A stretch of 64,000 nucleotides of DNA from Isoetes taiwanensis (Eukaryota; Streptophyta; Lycopodiopsida; Isoetales; Isoetaceae). The stretch spans positions 5,465,194-5,529,193 of the forward strand of contig JAJEKV010000015.1 of the NCBI GenBank assembly GCA_021234155.1, given 5' to 3'. A model generated the notes under the pieces. It made no database searches. It had not been told where the DNA came from and saw only the letters and a program-made list of their open reading frames with translations. The position numbers and the translations under genes are program-made. This document shows positions 25,556 to 35,939 of the stretch, piece after piece; the stretch's first letter is position 1, and each line of letters opens with the position of its first letter.

Positions 25556-26540
25556 TCAATTCAAAACAATTCCAACAGTTGCATACAAATTAAGGAGCCC
25601 CAAAAGTGTTGGAGTACCTGGTTTTTCTTTAAAACACATTTTGCTTTTCTGCCAACAAGAAAGGCTAAGAGTAAACCATAATGCTTTACAAAACTGCAAG
25701 ATTTTACCTCTTCGGATGAAGCTTACCCAATACAAATCCAGAACATGAATCTGTTTCAATTTGAGACATCTCAACCTGCACAAAATCTACCCTTCCTAGG
25801 TCGACCTAGCCTCAAAGAATCGACTCAACAGGGAAGGGCCTACCAAGCTTATCCCCCAAGTGATGGCTTAATCCTTCGAGATCTGCAAGGAAAAGATGAA
25901 AAAATGCAAACCAAAGCTATATCAAGATTGAAGATCGCCCACAGACTGCAACCCTGGAAAAACCTGGAGAGAACTTATGACATTCAATCTCCGGTTGAAC
26001 GCATCCCGGGCGACATCCACATCCGCATCCTCGCTTCATGCCTCATTCTTGATCCGGGAAAGGGTGAGGTGGCATTAACCTCACCTCCGCCACTGCCCTA
26101 GCCGCTGCCGCTCATCCCAATATTCAGATGGTACGTTTTAGTCTTTTGGTCCATGGCTCGAAGATATTAAAAGGTCTAACCAATAAAAATGCCATCTTGG
26201 CATTTGAGACTACCGGAAACATTCTGTGTTAGTGCATTTTTTAGTGTATTGTGCCAGAAATTTCTCCTTTTATTACTGAAAAACCGTCAAACAATATATA
26301 GGATGGCCGAAAATTTTCAGAAATGGACAGATTTTTTGGGAAGGTCTCCCCTATTTTTGAACCATGTTTTGGTTTTTTTTAATATTGTTTAATGTAGTAT
26401 CCTAGCTAGGTTTTCTTCCGAGGGTTATTTGAAATATAATTAAATTCCAAGATGAAGGTATGAGTGCCCCTAGCCTCATCCTATGAATGAAAAAAAGCCC
26501 CCTAGAGGTTCTATTTTATTAAAGGTCCCATTGGCCTATT
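25556..26540. other. Unassigned; one 118-codon open frame
   Basis: A plus-strand frame at 25745-26101 codes a polar protein without a recognisable domain. There are no splice or promoter cues strong enough to call it a gene. Confidence 0.25.
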
Positions 26541-26545
26541 AAGAT

Positions 26546-26640
26546 AGATAGATAGATAGATAGTATTTTAATGTCCACAGGGGACTTTAACTTAAGATAT
26601 TGAAAACATTGGCATCAAGGGGTTAAACCCTTGAGTTATA
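26546..26640 (-). mobile_element. LINE 3' tip with (ATCT)n tail
   Basis: On the minus strand the sequence GTCCCCTGTGGACATTAAAA is followed by (CTAT)n. The GTGGACATTAAAA end is the one seen at 22.6, 23.6, 41.1 and 49.4 kb, but with another simple-repeat tail. The neighbouring hairpin AAGGGGTTAAACCCTT (26617-26632) may be a degenerate remnant of the structured module. Confidence 0.5.
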
Positions 26641-26744
26641 TATATATAACCTATGCAGGAGGTATGAGTCCCCTCATGAGTAAATTGGCTAACATGTATA
26701 TGCATGGGGTGTGCCTAGTGCTTATTTTTATACCTTTCCCTTGA

Positions 26745-27640
26745 TCCATGGAAGTTCTTCACATGTATGCCATCGAATCAGTATTCTTGAATTGGCGAGC
26801 ATGCATCTCTCCCATGCATGCAGGGTTCTTGTTCATTTGGGGATCACTATTTCTTGCAGGTTCTTCATCGACTTCTCATCGGCGTTTTCTTCTCTCTCGG
26901 CGTTTTCAGGGGAAGGGCTTCTCCCTGCTTGATTTGACAGTTTGGCATTCTTTTCCATGTTGTGACATGTTCTTCCCCGATCTTGTCCCTTTTTTGGCCA
27001 TCCTTCAACCTTCGACCTCGATCCTATTTTGATAAGGAAGTTCTCTTTTTGTCGGGAGCTTTTGTCTGTTTTCATGCGAGCCCTTATTCGAGTGCCATCG
27101 ATCCGGGCCATCGGATCGGTATTCTCGAATGGGCCAGCATGCATCTCTTCCATGCATGCATGCATTGCATGCATTTTCTGGGGCTCTGGTTCATTTGAGG
27201 ATCGCTATTTCTTGCAGGTTCTTCATCGACTTCTCATCGGCGTTTTCTTCTCTCTCAGCAGTTCCCTTGACTCCAACCCACCCTCCCTTAATGTGTATAT
27301 TATTGTAAATATTGTTTTTTTGTGCGGGCGTGATCAGCCCCTCGTCTTTTGGAGGTATAAATGTTCTTTTGTCGCGTGGCCAGCCCCTCGCTTTTTTGAG
27401 GTTTTTTCTCTATTGGTTTTTTTTGTTGGTGATGTGCAGGTCCAGGGGTGATGCAGGACTTCGGTATTCCTCGTGGAATGTGGGTTTTCTTGTGGGAACG
27501 TTTAGCAGCCTTGTGTTGTCCAAGCCCCTTGCTGAGATTTTATCGCTAGGGTTTTTCCTCAAAAACCCAAAAGGGCGGGGTTTTTTAATCCCGGCGATCA
27601 TCAAGTTTTCTAGGTATAGGTGGGGATGCAGGCCATACGT
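26745..27640 (+). mobile_element. Repeat family A, copy 1, with two tandem 5' monomers
   Basis: Landmarks in order: GCCATCGA near-palindrome, CATGCATGCATGC stretch, ATTTCTTGCAGG-TTCTTCATCG, CTTCTCATCGGCGTT. This block occurs at about 26768-26890 and again at about 27095-27245, a period of 358 bp. It is followed once by the distal part (AGCCCCTCGCTTTTTTGAGG, TTGTTGGTGATGTGCAG, CTTGCTGAGATTTTATCGC) with the structured module at 27541-27599. Copies at 35.94 kb (plus) and 51.0-53.4 kb (minus) share the order. No conserved protein is apparent, so I treat it as a non-coding or decayed retroelement. Confidence 0.7.
27541..27599 (+). other. Structured 3' module, copy 3 (family A)
   Basis: Outer arms ATCGC (27542-27546) and GCGAT (27594-27598), with GGG/CCC continuing the stem. 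The core reads GGGTTTTTCCTC...AAGGGCGGGGTTTTTTAA. Confidence 0.65.
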
Positions 27641-28207
27641 TCAACCCTCTATTTTGAATATTATATGTTTCACCCATGGGTTGATGTTCTTATTGCGAGC
27701 CTTGACTTCTAAATTGAGGTAATGTTCCAAGAGGTATGCCTCAGGGGCACTAAATCAAGTGTTGGAGCCCTTGCATTATGGATATGGTGGTGGTACGAGT
27801 CTCATGTACAATTTGGACAATCGGATGTGATGCACAAGGTGGTTGTATGAGTCCCCCCATGTATCTCAAAATTGGACCAACAACTAATCCTAAAAAAAAA
27901 AAAATCCGTCTTTTGTTTTTACCATTGTTTTCAACTGTGGACCAAATGTTGGGATTGTTGTGTACTGGGGGTGGAGAGCCCTCTAATAAGACCTTATGGG
28001 AATCCTAAAGGCGTTCTCTCCTCAATCAAGCTTTGCAGAGTAAAGGTAGAACATAGTATAGTTGTGTGAAATAACTCTCTCTCGTCATCCATGAAAGACC
28101 GTTGTGGGTCAAAGAGAGAAGGCAAGAACTTGCGGACACCGGGTTTGTCCGGCTATGTTTCGAATGGGTACCATCTATGCATACTTTTCTTTTCGCTTTT
28201 GCCCTCT
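27641..28207. other. Unassigned
   Basis: No gene recognised; ends in CT-rich sequence just before the LINE end at 28208. Confidence 0.3.
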
Positions 28208-28900
28208 CCCCGTCCCCGCCAAAGGATGCGAGCCTTTATTATTCAGAGAAAGTTACAAATAAAGTACAATGGGGTTAAAAACTCAGTGGAGAAAATGTCA
28301 ACTAGAGCAAATCCACCCCACTCAAATGTAACATCTAAACAAAATGAAAAGGACGCAAAATCTCATGAGAAAGTGTGAATGTGAAGGTAGTGCTCTCAAA
28401 TACGGCTCTTTATATATTTCGCAATTTATGAGCACCTGAATATTTTGACAATTGTTGTTGGGCCTCGATAAGAAAATGTGCATTAGAATAAACATGACCT
28501 TTGAATATGAGGAAATTCTTTCTTTTCCAATTTGCAAGAGCCAAATAAAAAGATATTTTTGCTTAATTTCCCTAGCCATTTGAATAGACTACTAATAACA
28601 CATGCTGGCCATTTGAAAGAGGCCTTGAAGCCACAACCAAGCATGCCTGGAAAAGATATGACAAAAAGATACTTTGGGATGAAGCAGTTTATCCCATACC
28701 CACTTCCATACTGCTTTCCGGCGGTCCTTAGGGATGATCAAAGGCCATTTTGCTGAAGGAGGCATGACTTCAGCACAAAGACGGATCTTGCACATGAACT
28801 ACACCACTTTATCTGCTTCCACCAGCTCATGTACAACATAAAACTGAAGGGTATCCATTTTTGCCATAATGGAACACCTCTGAATCAAACTGATCTGAAG
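28208..28900 (-). mobile_element. L1-type LINE 3' fragment (minus) with zf-RVT-like region
   Basis: On the minus strand, 28795-28592 reads K-A-V-W-K-W-V-W-D-K-L-L-H-P-K-V-S-F, the block typical just before the zinc-binding domain of plant LINE ORF2. The distal 28420-28208 matches the LINE 3' end at 17325-17650 (TAATAAAGGCTC...). It lacks a long A tail. Stops break the frame. Confidence 0.65.
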
Positions 28901-28969
28901 AAGGCGAATTTATAAATTTGTGCCACTTTGGGTTGCCCTTATGGGCAATAGGGAATAAATTACTAATCG

Positions 28970-29530
28970 CATATTTCTTATTAGCCAGAATGACTTTAGC
29001 TAAACTTGCTCGATATTAATCCCAAAACTTCTGTGGTTTAGCTAAACTCTACACATTTTTCCTCTCATACTTTCTAGCGTTTAGCTAAACTAACCCAAAC
29101 ATCAACCCAAAAATTTCTATGGTGTGGCCAAAAGAAAATATTAAGCCAAATTACTATACTTTTTTTCAATATATTCCACTTATTTTAGTCATTTTCTTTG
29201 TGAAAACATTCTAAAATAATGCTAACTAGCAAAGTCTAGGACTCAAATTGCTAGAAACTAAACTACTAGTCATATATTTCATATAAACTAGAATGATGTT
29301 AGCTAAACTAGCCCGAAATTCATTCTAAAAGTTTCTATGGTTTAGCTAAACAGTACAAAATTTCACTCTCTTACTTTCTAGCATTTGGCTAAAGAGCTCC
29401 AGGGTTGGTGCAGTCCCGAAAAAAGTTAAGCTAAAATTATTATTTTTTTCCCAATTTTTTCCATTTACTTTAGCCAATTTTTTATAAAAATGTGCTAAAA
29501 AATCGCCAAATTGCTAAGATTAGCCCTTAA
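28970..29530. repeat. Tandem pair of about 290-bp repeats rich in TTTAGCTAAA
   Basis: The order AGAATGA(C/T)(T)TTAGCTAAAC, TTCT(G/A)TGGTTTAGCTAAAC, CTTTCTAGC(G/A)TTT(A/G)GCTAAA, then a T-rich block with ATTCCACTTA/TTCCATTTA, occurs at 28976-29230 and again at 29276-29515. TTTAGCTAAA is itself a palindrome and recurs several times. This is probably a duplicated MITE-like repeat. Confidence 0.6.
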
Positions 29531-30250
29531 ATTATTCCATGATGGGCAAACCCTCATTTGTGTGATGAGTTGGACGAATATTCCTATTGCAATTAGCCAA
29601 TCAAAAGCATTGTCGAGATGTAAACATGCCCAATACTTGTATTAGAATTATGTTTGGGTTATGTCTAATCATGAATTGTGATTAGCCAACCTTATTAGTG
29701 AAAACTTTAAAGCTCGTATCATGCATAAGCTAGGGCTGTTGAAGACGGCTCCCGGATTTGAGCTTTAAGGCGCAGTCGGGGTCGATTGATGATTAGGGTC
29801 CAAAATGGCCTAGGCTAGGGTTTAGGCCGATTAGTAGATTAGTGTTTACATCATGCTGGTCCACATGGCACCGATAGAGTTGCTCCATGTGGCAATACTC
29901 CCAACCCCTTAGGTGTTGCCCACCCTTCCAACATGCAGGCCAACATCTTATATTTTAGAATATACGTGGAACATCACAGTGTAAAAATAAGACGTACTGC
30001 GAATGGAACACCTTAAAATATTTATTCAGGACCAAGTTATTCACGTAGGTAAAATATTTGCTGGAAAATTTCTCGCAAAAAACAGAAGTTTTTCGTGACT
30101 AATGAAGAATAGGCCTAGTTATTTAGATCAAAATACTTCCCTTAAAAAATATCTTATTATTAGTCCTATACTCATTTCTGAGCAGTGAAATGCACTTGAT
30201 CCAGGCCGTCCAAAGCGAGATATATAAGATTTCGTGCTGGAACAAGGAAA
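29531..30250. other. Intergenic, upstream of the MFT-like gene
   Basis: No gene recognised. Confidence 0.4.
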
Positions 30251-30253
30251 AGG

Positions 30254-30267
30254 AAATGCATGCATTT
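30254..30267. promoter_or_regulatory. RY-type palindrome before the MFT-like start codon
   Basis: AAATGCATGCATTT is a perfect 14-bp palindrome containing the RY core CATGCA (30259-30264), 25 bp before the start codon. RY elements are bound by B3 factors of the ABI3/VP1 type, and MFT genes in flowering plants respond to ABI3. Use here is inference, and it may lie in the leader rather than the promoter. Confidence 0.35.
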
Positions 30268-30288
30268 CGATCTGTAGCCAGATTTGCC

Positions 30289-31710
30289 ATGGCCGCTTCA
30301 TCATCTGTGGATGCTCTAGTATCTGGCAAGGTCATACCAGATGTGCTTGATATGTTTGCTCCCAGCATAGACATGCATGTTTATTACGGCAATACCCAAG
30401 TAATCGATGGCTGTCAGCTCACCCCCTCTGCCACAGCTTCCCCTCCGGCGGTCCAAATTGCAGGCAACATTGACTCCGGCGCTCGTTATACGCTGGTAAA
30501 TCTTTTTATCCAACTCCGTTCATAAGCTTAAGATTTTACATGGACCTCTTATAATTTTGCATGCAGGACATTTTTGTTGAGTGTGCCCTAGAAAGAAGCA
30601 TGCAAATTGGGCTTTTGTTGAATGCGTTTAGCTTTCAACAATGCTGCATCTGTAACGGTTAGATAGTTGTGTGTTTTCTAATGATCTTATAATAAGCTCT
30701 TTTTTGTTTTTTCAGTTTTTTTCCTTTGTTAAATCACACCAGCTTTGCTGCATAAATTCAGGGTTTGATATCTGAAATTTATAACAAGCATTTTGAGCTT
30801 CAATAAATGAAACATGTTGCAGTTCCTTTGCTTATCTTTTTTATGGTTAACTTATAACTTAAGGCAGATTCATGAGGTGGCCCAGCATATGTACTTGGAT
30901 TTCTCTGGATCTTGTTTCCTTGTAAACATGATAACTCCATCCCAATGTAGACGGTTATACATACCTGAGGTTATAGTATTAGGAGGAATTAAGACTGAAT
31001 TTACTGTTTTAGATGTGCTATCTGGCATTATTACATGGCGTTGCATTATATAGAGACTGAAGTTACTGTTTTAAGTGTGCTATCTGGCATTATTACATGG
31101 CGTTGCATTATCTATATGCATTATTATCTTTAAGACAGCATTGCTCTTAAGTTGCTATTATGTATGTAAATTCCAGAAAATTCTCGTTTGATCTCTTATG
31201 TTCAACTAAGAAGTCTTAATGATCTCTATAAAAGTCTATGCCATTGAAGTGATTTAATTGAGCAGGTAATGTCTGATCCTGATGCTCCTAATCCAAGCAA
31301 GCCGGTCATGCGGGAGTGGCTACACTGGTGAGATTTTTGTAGCTTTTGATGCCTTACACTTGTTTAACTTGTATTTTCGTGTTTGCTTATATAGGATAGT
31401 TATTGACATCCCTGGAGGAACAGATGCTACTGGTGGTATGTAGCTAAATGTTCAGCTCTTTTATGTCTGATCTTAGATGGAAGCAGATTCTTAGTCAGTA
31501 AGCATCCATGCAGGAAAGCAGATTGTTCCTTATAATGGGCCAACGCCACCTGTTGGCATGCATAGATATGTTTTCTCTCTGTTCAGTCAAACCAAACCAA
31601 TGAAAATTGGCACAGTACCTGAACGTGCGAAGTTTAATACAAGGAAGTTTGCTGTCGAACATGGTCTTGGGCTTCCAGTGGCAGCAACCTATTTTTATGC
31701 ACAGAAGTAA
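30289..31710 (+). CDS. MFT: MFT-like phosphatidylethanolamine-binding protein, four exons, intact
   Basis: Exons: 30289-30495, 31266-31327, 31395-31435, 31514-31710, all with GT-AG introns. Exons 2 and 3 are 62 and 41 bp, the classic FT/TFL1/MFT sizes. The product has 168 residues. Start ATG at 30289 sits in GCCATGG. The sequence has GKVIPDVLDMFAPSIDM and VYYGNTQVIDGCQLTPS, then the ligand-pocket motifs DPDAPNPS and GMHR. It ends FNTRKFAVEHGLGLPVAATY, then FYAQK. At the position that is Tyr in FT and His in TFL1 it has Trp (REWLHW), and a PPVG loop follows, both MFT traits. MFT proteins are cytosolic/nuclear regulators of ABA-linked germination and are the ancestral PEBP class in non-seed plants. 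The C-terminus stops at AQK, without the usual E-P extension. Upstream in-frame ATGs at 30190 and 30256 would add a non-conserved leader. Confidence 0.93.
30993..31116 (+). repeat. 62-bp tandem duplication in MFT intron 1
   Basis: The unit beginning GACTGAATTTACTGTTTTAG, with GTGCTATCTGGCATTATTAC and GGCGTTGCATTAT, starts at 30993 and 31055. The two units differ at only a few positions, so the event is young. Confidence 0.9.
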
Positions 31711-32364
31711 CAAGCATTTTGCTCTATATAATGTTTTTGTATATATGATTCTCAGCCTGTATTCTAAGTTAAGCTTCTAAACCTATTACAATTTTAGTAT
31801 AATAATGTCTTTTAGAGAATTCCTAAATATGGCATTGCTTGGAGACATATGAATGCAGCAGTGATTTGAGTACAATGGATTGGTCTCTTTGACATTTCCA
31901 AGTGGAGGTTGGTAACATGTAATTCTGAAAGTAAAACAGACTGAACAGTACAACGAAAAATGCACCAAGTTCCCTCGTCACATTAATAGGGTAAATGAGG
32001 TATCCTTGCTAATGTTTAAAATTGGAAATTCCAAAGCTAGGTATTGATCTAGTCCCTTCATTTTTTGGATGTAATGATTATTTACATCATGTAGTTTTGT
32101 GTACAATCATGTAGTAGTTTTGCATACAATAAGAGTAAAGGTACTTTGATATGTACCTTGGTGGTATTGAGTTTCATCCTATTATTGTATTAGATAGATA
32201 TATAATTTTCGTTCGTTATATAAATGTGTATTATATATTCGCTAGGGCCAAGGCAAATTAAAATAAGGTGTATTTTGGACTATCTCAATCGTCGAATCTA
32301 TTTATTGTATGGTTTAGATATGTTGGAGCTTTTGGGTGCTTCGTGTTTTGATTATGTATTAGAT
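31711..32364. other. 3' flank of the MFT-like gene, nothing recognised
   Basis: AT-rich, no gene seen. Confidence 0.4.
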
Positions 32365-32505
32365 AATTTTCGGCGGGGAGGGATTCTGCCGGAAAACATT
32401 CGAGGCGGCGCCGCCAGCCGAGGCGGCGCACGAGCGCGAGTGCGCCGCCGAGGCTGGCGGCTCCGCCGAGAAAGTTTTCCGGCGGAATCCCGATCGCCGG
32501 AAATT
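32365..32505. repeat. GC-rich fold-back: two 65-bp arms around a 10-base loop
   Basis: Arm 32365-32430 (AATTTTCGGCGG...ATTCTGCCGGAAAAC...GCCGAGGCGGCGCA) is the reverse complement, at roughly 85 percent, of 32441-32505 (TGCGCCGCCGAGGCTGGCGG...GTTTTCCGGCGGAAT...). The loop is CGAGCGCGAG. The GC content is far above the AT-rich flanks. Possible short flanking TAA duplication. It may be a fold-back MITE or a precursor-like hairpin. Confidence 0.8.
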
Positions 32506-32689
32506 AACAAACATAATAAATGCCTAGGCGAATTACATACGTACACGTGGCATCTAGCTCGGCTATGGCATCTTCTGCGGCATGGAGTGTCGCTGTGCTT
32601 GCAGTGTGATGCCTTAAACGGGCAAGATCGATAGTGCTTGCAGTGTGCTTGTAGTGTGAAGAAACATGCAAGATCGACAAGAAACAGAG

Positions 32690-33015
32690 CAAAATCGAGA
32701 AAAACAAACAAATTTTCTTTAAGAACAGAGAGCCCCAAACAGTAGCTGCTTAAGAACAGAGAGCCCTGCTTAAGAAAACGCTTCAGAAACGTAAGAAAAT
32801 GTTGCTTAAGAAAACGGTTCAGCCTTTCTTCAGACTTCCGGCATGGCTTAGGATTTCTTCCTTCCGGCATGGCTTAGAATTTCTTCAGACTTCCGGCATG
32901 GCATGGCTTAGGATTTCTTCCTTCCGCTTCAACTATCTTTCTTCCTTCTGCTTCCTTCCGCTTTCTTTCTTCCGTTTCAACTAATACCTTTCTTCCTTCC
33001 GCTTCCTTCCTTCCG
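32690..33015. repeat. Short tandem repeats of several kinds
   Basis: AAGAACAGAGAGCCC occurs twice (about 32720 and 32752) and GCTTAAGAAAACG(C/G)TTCAG twice (32768, 32804). TTCCGGCATGGCTTAG(G/A)A, then TTTCTTC, occurs three times (32837-32915), followed by a CTTCCTTCCG-rich stretch to 33015. Confidence 0.75.
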
Positions 33016-33164
33016 CCTTTTCAATGGACCACAAGGTGCTTCTCTGTTCCACAAGGTGCGGTCCCTGCAAGGCAAGAAGCAGAGCACGAGGCGGCGGTAA
33101 ATAACGGCGCCGCTTAAAAAAAAAAAAAGAAATTTTATGGGTTATAAAAGTTACAGAATATTAC

Positions 33165-33365
33165 AGTAATTCGCCCCAGGCGGTTATTACGATCATTTAT
33201 GACGGGGTGCCCTATGATTTTAAAATATGGAATACAAGTTCTCTTAAGTTTGGATATGAAATATGGGACGGAATACAAGTTCTCTTAAGTTTGGATATGA
33301 AATATGGGACTATCTCTATAGAGTTGGGCGTAACATTTTAGGATTTGAGATAGAGAGAACTTTTA
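33165..33365 (-). mobile_element. SINE body fragment, copy 2, with a 41-bp tandem duplication
   Basis: On the minus strand, TTTAAAATCATAGGGCACCC and GTCATAAATGATCGTAAT match the body of the SINE copies at 24.1 and 45.6 kb. A 41-bp unit starting GGAATACAAGTTCTCTTAAG (33229 and 33270) is perfectly duplicated inside it. Confidence 0.55.
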
Positions 33366-34810
33366 GGACGACACTTGGTAGTTGGGGTAATGCTGGCCTT
33401 TAGATGTGCCACGTGTCGACCTCGACGGTTGGGATTGGATGAAAGCAGCAGCGTGGATATCGTTGGGAGTTTGAGGCATCGTGGACATTGGATTGTGTTG
33501 TGACAAATCGAGTGGCGGGGAGCGCATCGTGGCTTCTGTGTATGCCGAAGACCTAGAAAGGAAGGGTGATCTATGATGTTGTAAAGGGGCATGTGATGTT
33601 AGCTGATAGACAGATGATGCTTTAGGGCCTGATATTAGGCAGCGGAGCAATGATTGTGGATATTTCATTCACTTTGTGGTTTTAATTGCAGGTGTTCCTG
33701 ATGTCATGTTAAATTGTGGCGTTATGAGGGATTGAATGGAGACTTGAGCAGGTAATTTTCCTTAAATATGTCGTGGTTGTGAAGAAATCTGGAGTATTAT
33801 TTGAGGATGATTGTGGCAGTGGAAATATGAGTTGGAGCTGAGTTAAATCAGTGTATGGATTATGTAGTAGACAGGTAAGTGCTTTAGAGGTAAATGCAAG
33901 AGGGCATAATCGTGGAATGAGTTGTACTGTGCATGTATTAGGTTGCAATATGCAACATATTGCTGCATTGCACTGGAATATGAAGAGTTGCTAGTGAATG
34001 CAATGCCACAATAGAGCAATGAACTGGCATGTATAGTTGTAATGCAAGGCGCGTATTTGATCTTTTTTCTTCTTTTGATCTTTTGCAGATGATATTACAC
34101 GGATTTTGATGACCTACTAGCTGCACTAAAGAGTAACTTCTGGTTCTCAAAACAGAGGAAGCCTCTTTTTCCCTGCCAACACAGAACCGAAATGCATGAA
34201 GATTCAGACATTCATTTTGCCAAAGAAACAGAAAGAAAGAAAGAAAGAAAGGGATTTAAGCCGGAACGGTTGCATAATATGGTAATACCTTTCATAAAAA
34301 GCGGGCAAAGATGCTTGATTAGGTCTTCAATACCGCATGTCGAATCCATAACTAGAGCAAGAACAATAAATATATGGCTAGAAGAAGAGGGAACGCAGAG
34401 AGATAGAAGAAGAGGGAACGCAAAGAGATGTTTACCTGTTGTAGATGTTTACCTGTTGTAACCTGTAAAATTTGATTAAAATTTGATGTTCTCGGAATTG
34501 TTCTCCCCCTTTCCATTCCGAGTTGTAGGGAGGTGCCAGGTGTCAGCACCTGAATGATATTCAGACAATTTTGGCGACCCCCTTTCCATGTTGTAATCAG
34601 TGTATATGTAGGATAAGCTTCAGTAGACAGAGATGCGTGATTGGTTTGGTGAGGGCTTTGCATTGTAACCTGACTATAATATATAAGTAGTGGGCGTTAA
34701 ATGCATGAGGTTTTCTTACAGGGCATAGTTTTTTTTTTAGGTGTGATGGTGTGGGCTTTGGAGACAATTTGAATGGGTTTGCACTAGGAGGGGCGAAGAT
34801 TTGTAAGGGC
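33366..34810. other. Unassigned intergenic
   Basis: No gene recognised. Small tandem repeats occur at about 34378-34428 (AGAAGAAGAGGGAACGCA, twice) and 34430-34458 (ATGTTTACCTGTTGTA, twice). Confidence 0.35.
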
Positions 34811-34817
34811 CATTGTT

Positions 34818-35250
34818 GGGGCGCCCGTAAATCGAGTCCGGGATCCGGTGTTTCCGGACAATTTGCCTATGGTGTTTCTGGACGTCCAGAAACACCCAAT
34901 GCTTTTGGAAGTGGTGTTTCTGGCCAAAAAGTGGTATTTCTGGCCAAAAACCAAGCGCGAAACTGCGCGGCGGAGTCAAAATCTTTGGTCGGATCCTTCT
35001 TGCAGCTCCCTGGACGGCTTGAAATGCTTCAAAAGCCCTTCCAATCGCTTTGTCTTCCTCTTTAACACTAGTTTGATGAAGAGAGGAAGTGATTTGAGCT
35101 CAGATAGAGCCGGATCAAGCAAAAAATGACCTAAAACAGTTGACTCTGGGCTTAAAACTGTGAAGTGCACAGTGGCTGATAACGGTGGCCAGAAACACCA
35201 CAAAAAAAGTCCGGAAACACCGGATCCCGGACTCGATTTACGGGCGCCCC
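34818..35250. mobile_element. 433-bp MITE with perfect 42-bp terminal inverted repeats
   Basis: The 42 bases at 34818-34859 (starting GGGGCGCCCGTAAATCGAGT) are the exact reverse complement of 35209-35250. A 7-bp duplication CATTGTT flanks it (34811-34817 and 35251-35257); it becomes 8 bp if one shared G is counted. Inside are repeated GTGTTTCTGG words and a 26-bp perfect palindrome at 34871-34896 centred on GGACGTCC. No coding capacity. The duplication length and word clusters suggest a hAT-type mobiliser. Perfect inverted repeats argue for recent activity. Confidence 0.92.
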
Positions 35251-35257
35251 CATTGTT

Positions 35258-35930
35258 GCACAGGGCTGTATGCAATCCCCGATCTTTCACTCAATAAAAT
35301 ATCTATATAATACTATTCCAAATGCTAATTCTGCTGCTCAAGAATGAAATGTTTGCAGGCTGCAGATGATCAACATCATAGCTAGTCCTATGATTGTCTA
35401 GCACTAGCAATCTTGGTCTAAGAGTTGACCAACAAATATAGTTTAACATGCTCAAAACAAATCATATGTGTTACCTTATTTGCCGAAGCTTTATAAACTG
35501 GTGTTGCATAGCATGTAATCTCTTCTATGCAAAGAACAAGTATTAATAACCTGCTCATCCAAAAAATATTCTCTCCTTAGTTGAATATCTGCTTAGCCAT
35601 AAACCTGTCAAAATCAACATGATTATAAAAAAAGACAAACTTATTTTCTCCTCTGCGCCTGCACTTTTAAATAGAGAGAGGTTATATCCCCAACAATATG
35701 AAATAAAATGCTAGACTATCAACAAGTTTTTCTATTAATATAAATGCCCCCTATTCACATAAATTGGATACAACTACATTCTTTTTGACAATCTGTGTCA
35801 CCCTTTAGTAGAAAGCCTTGGTTGATATAGGTAAGACAATTGAAGTATTACATGGATCGCCATGAAGGATCGTAGAATTATTGCTACTACATTTATGCAT
35901 TTATATTTGCACTCACATACTCAATATACA
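35258..35930. other. Intergenic, nothing recognised
   Basis: AT-rich; no gene or repeat identified. Confidence 0.4.
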
Positions 35931-35939
35931 ACCATATCC

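Noticed and set aside
25745-26101. 118-codon open frame as a gene
   Set aside because: No domain, no promoter or splice context, and composition like the surrounding non-coding DNA.
26711-27722. Overlapping plus-strand frames in family A (also at 35.9 and 53 kb)
   Set aside because: The frames are not conserved between copies (indels, different stops), so the conserved feature is the DNA, not a protein.
32352-32870. 172-codon minus-strand open frame
   Set aside because: It runs through the GC-rich hairpin and tandem repeats and has low-complexity composition and no family match.
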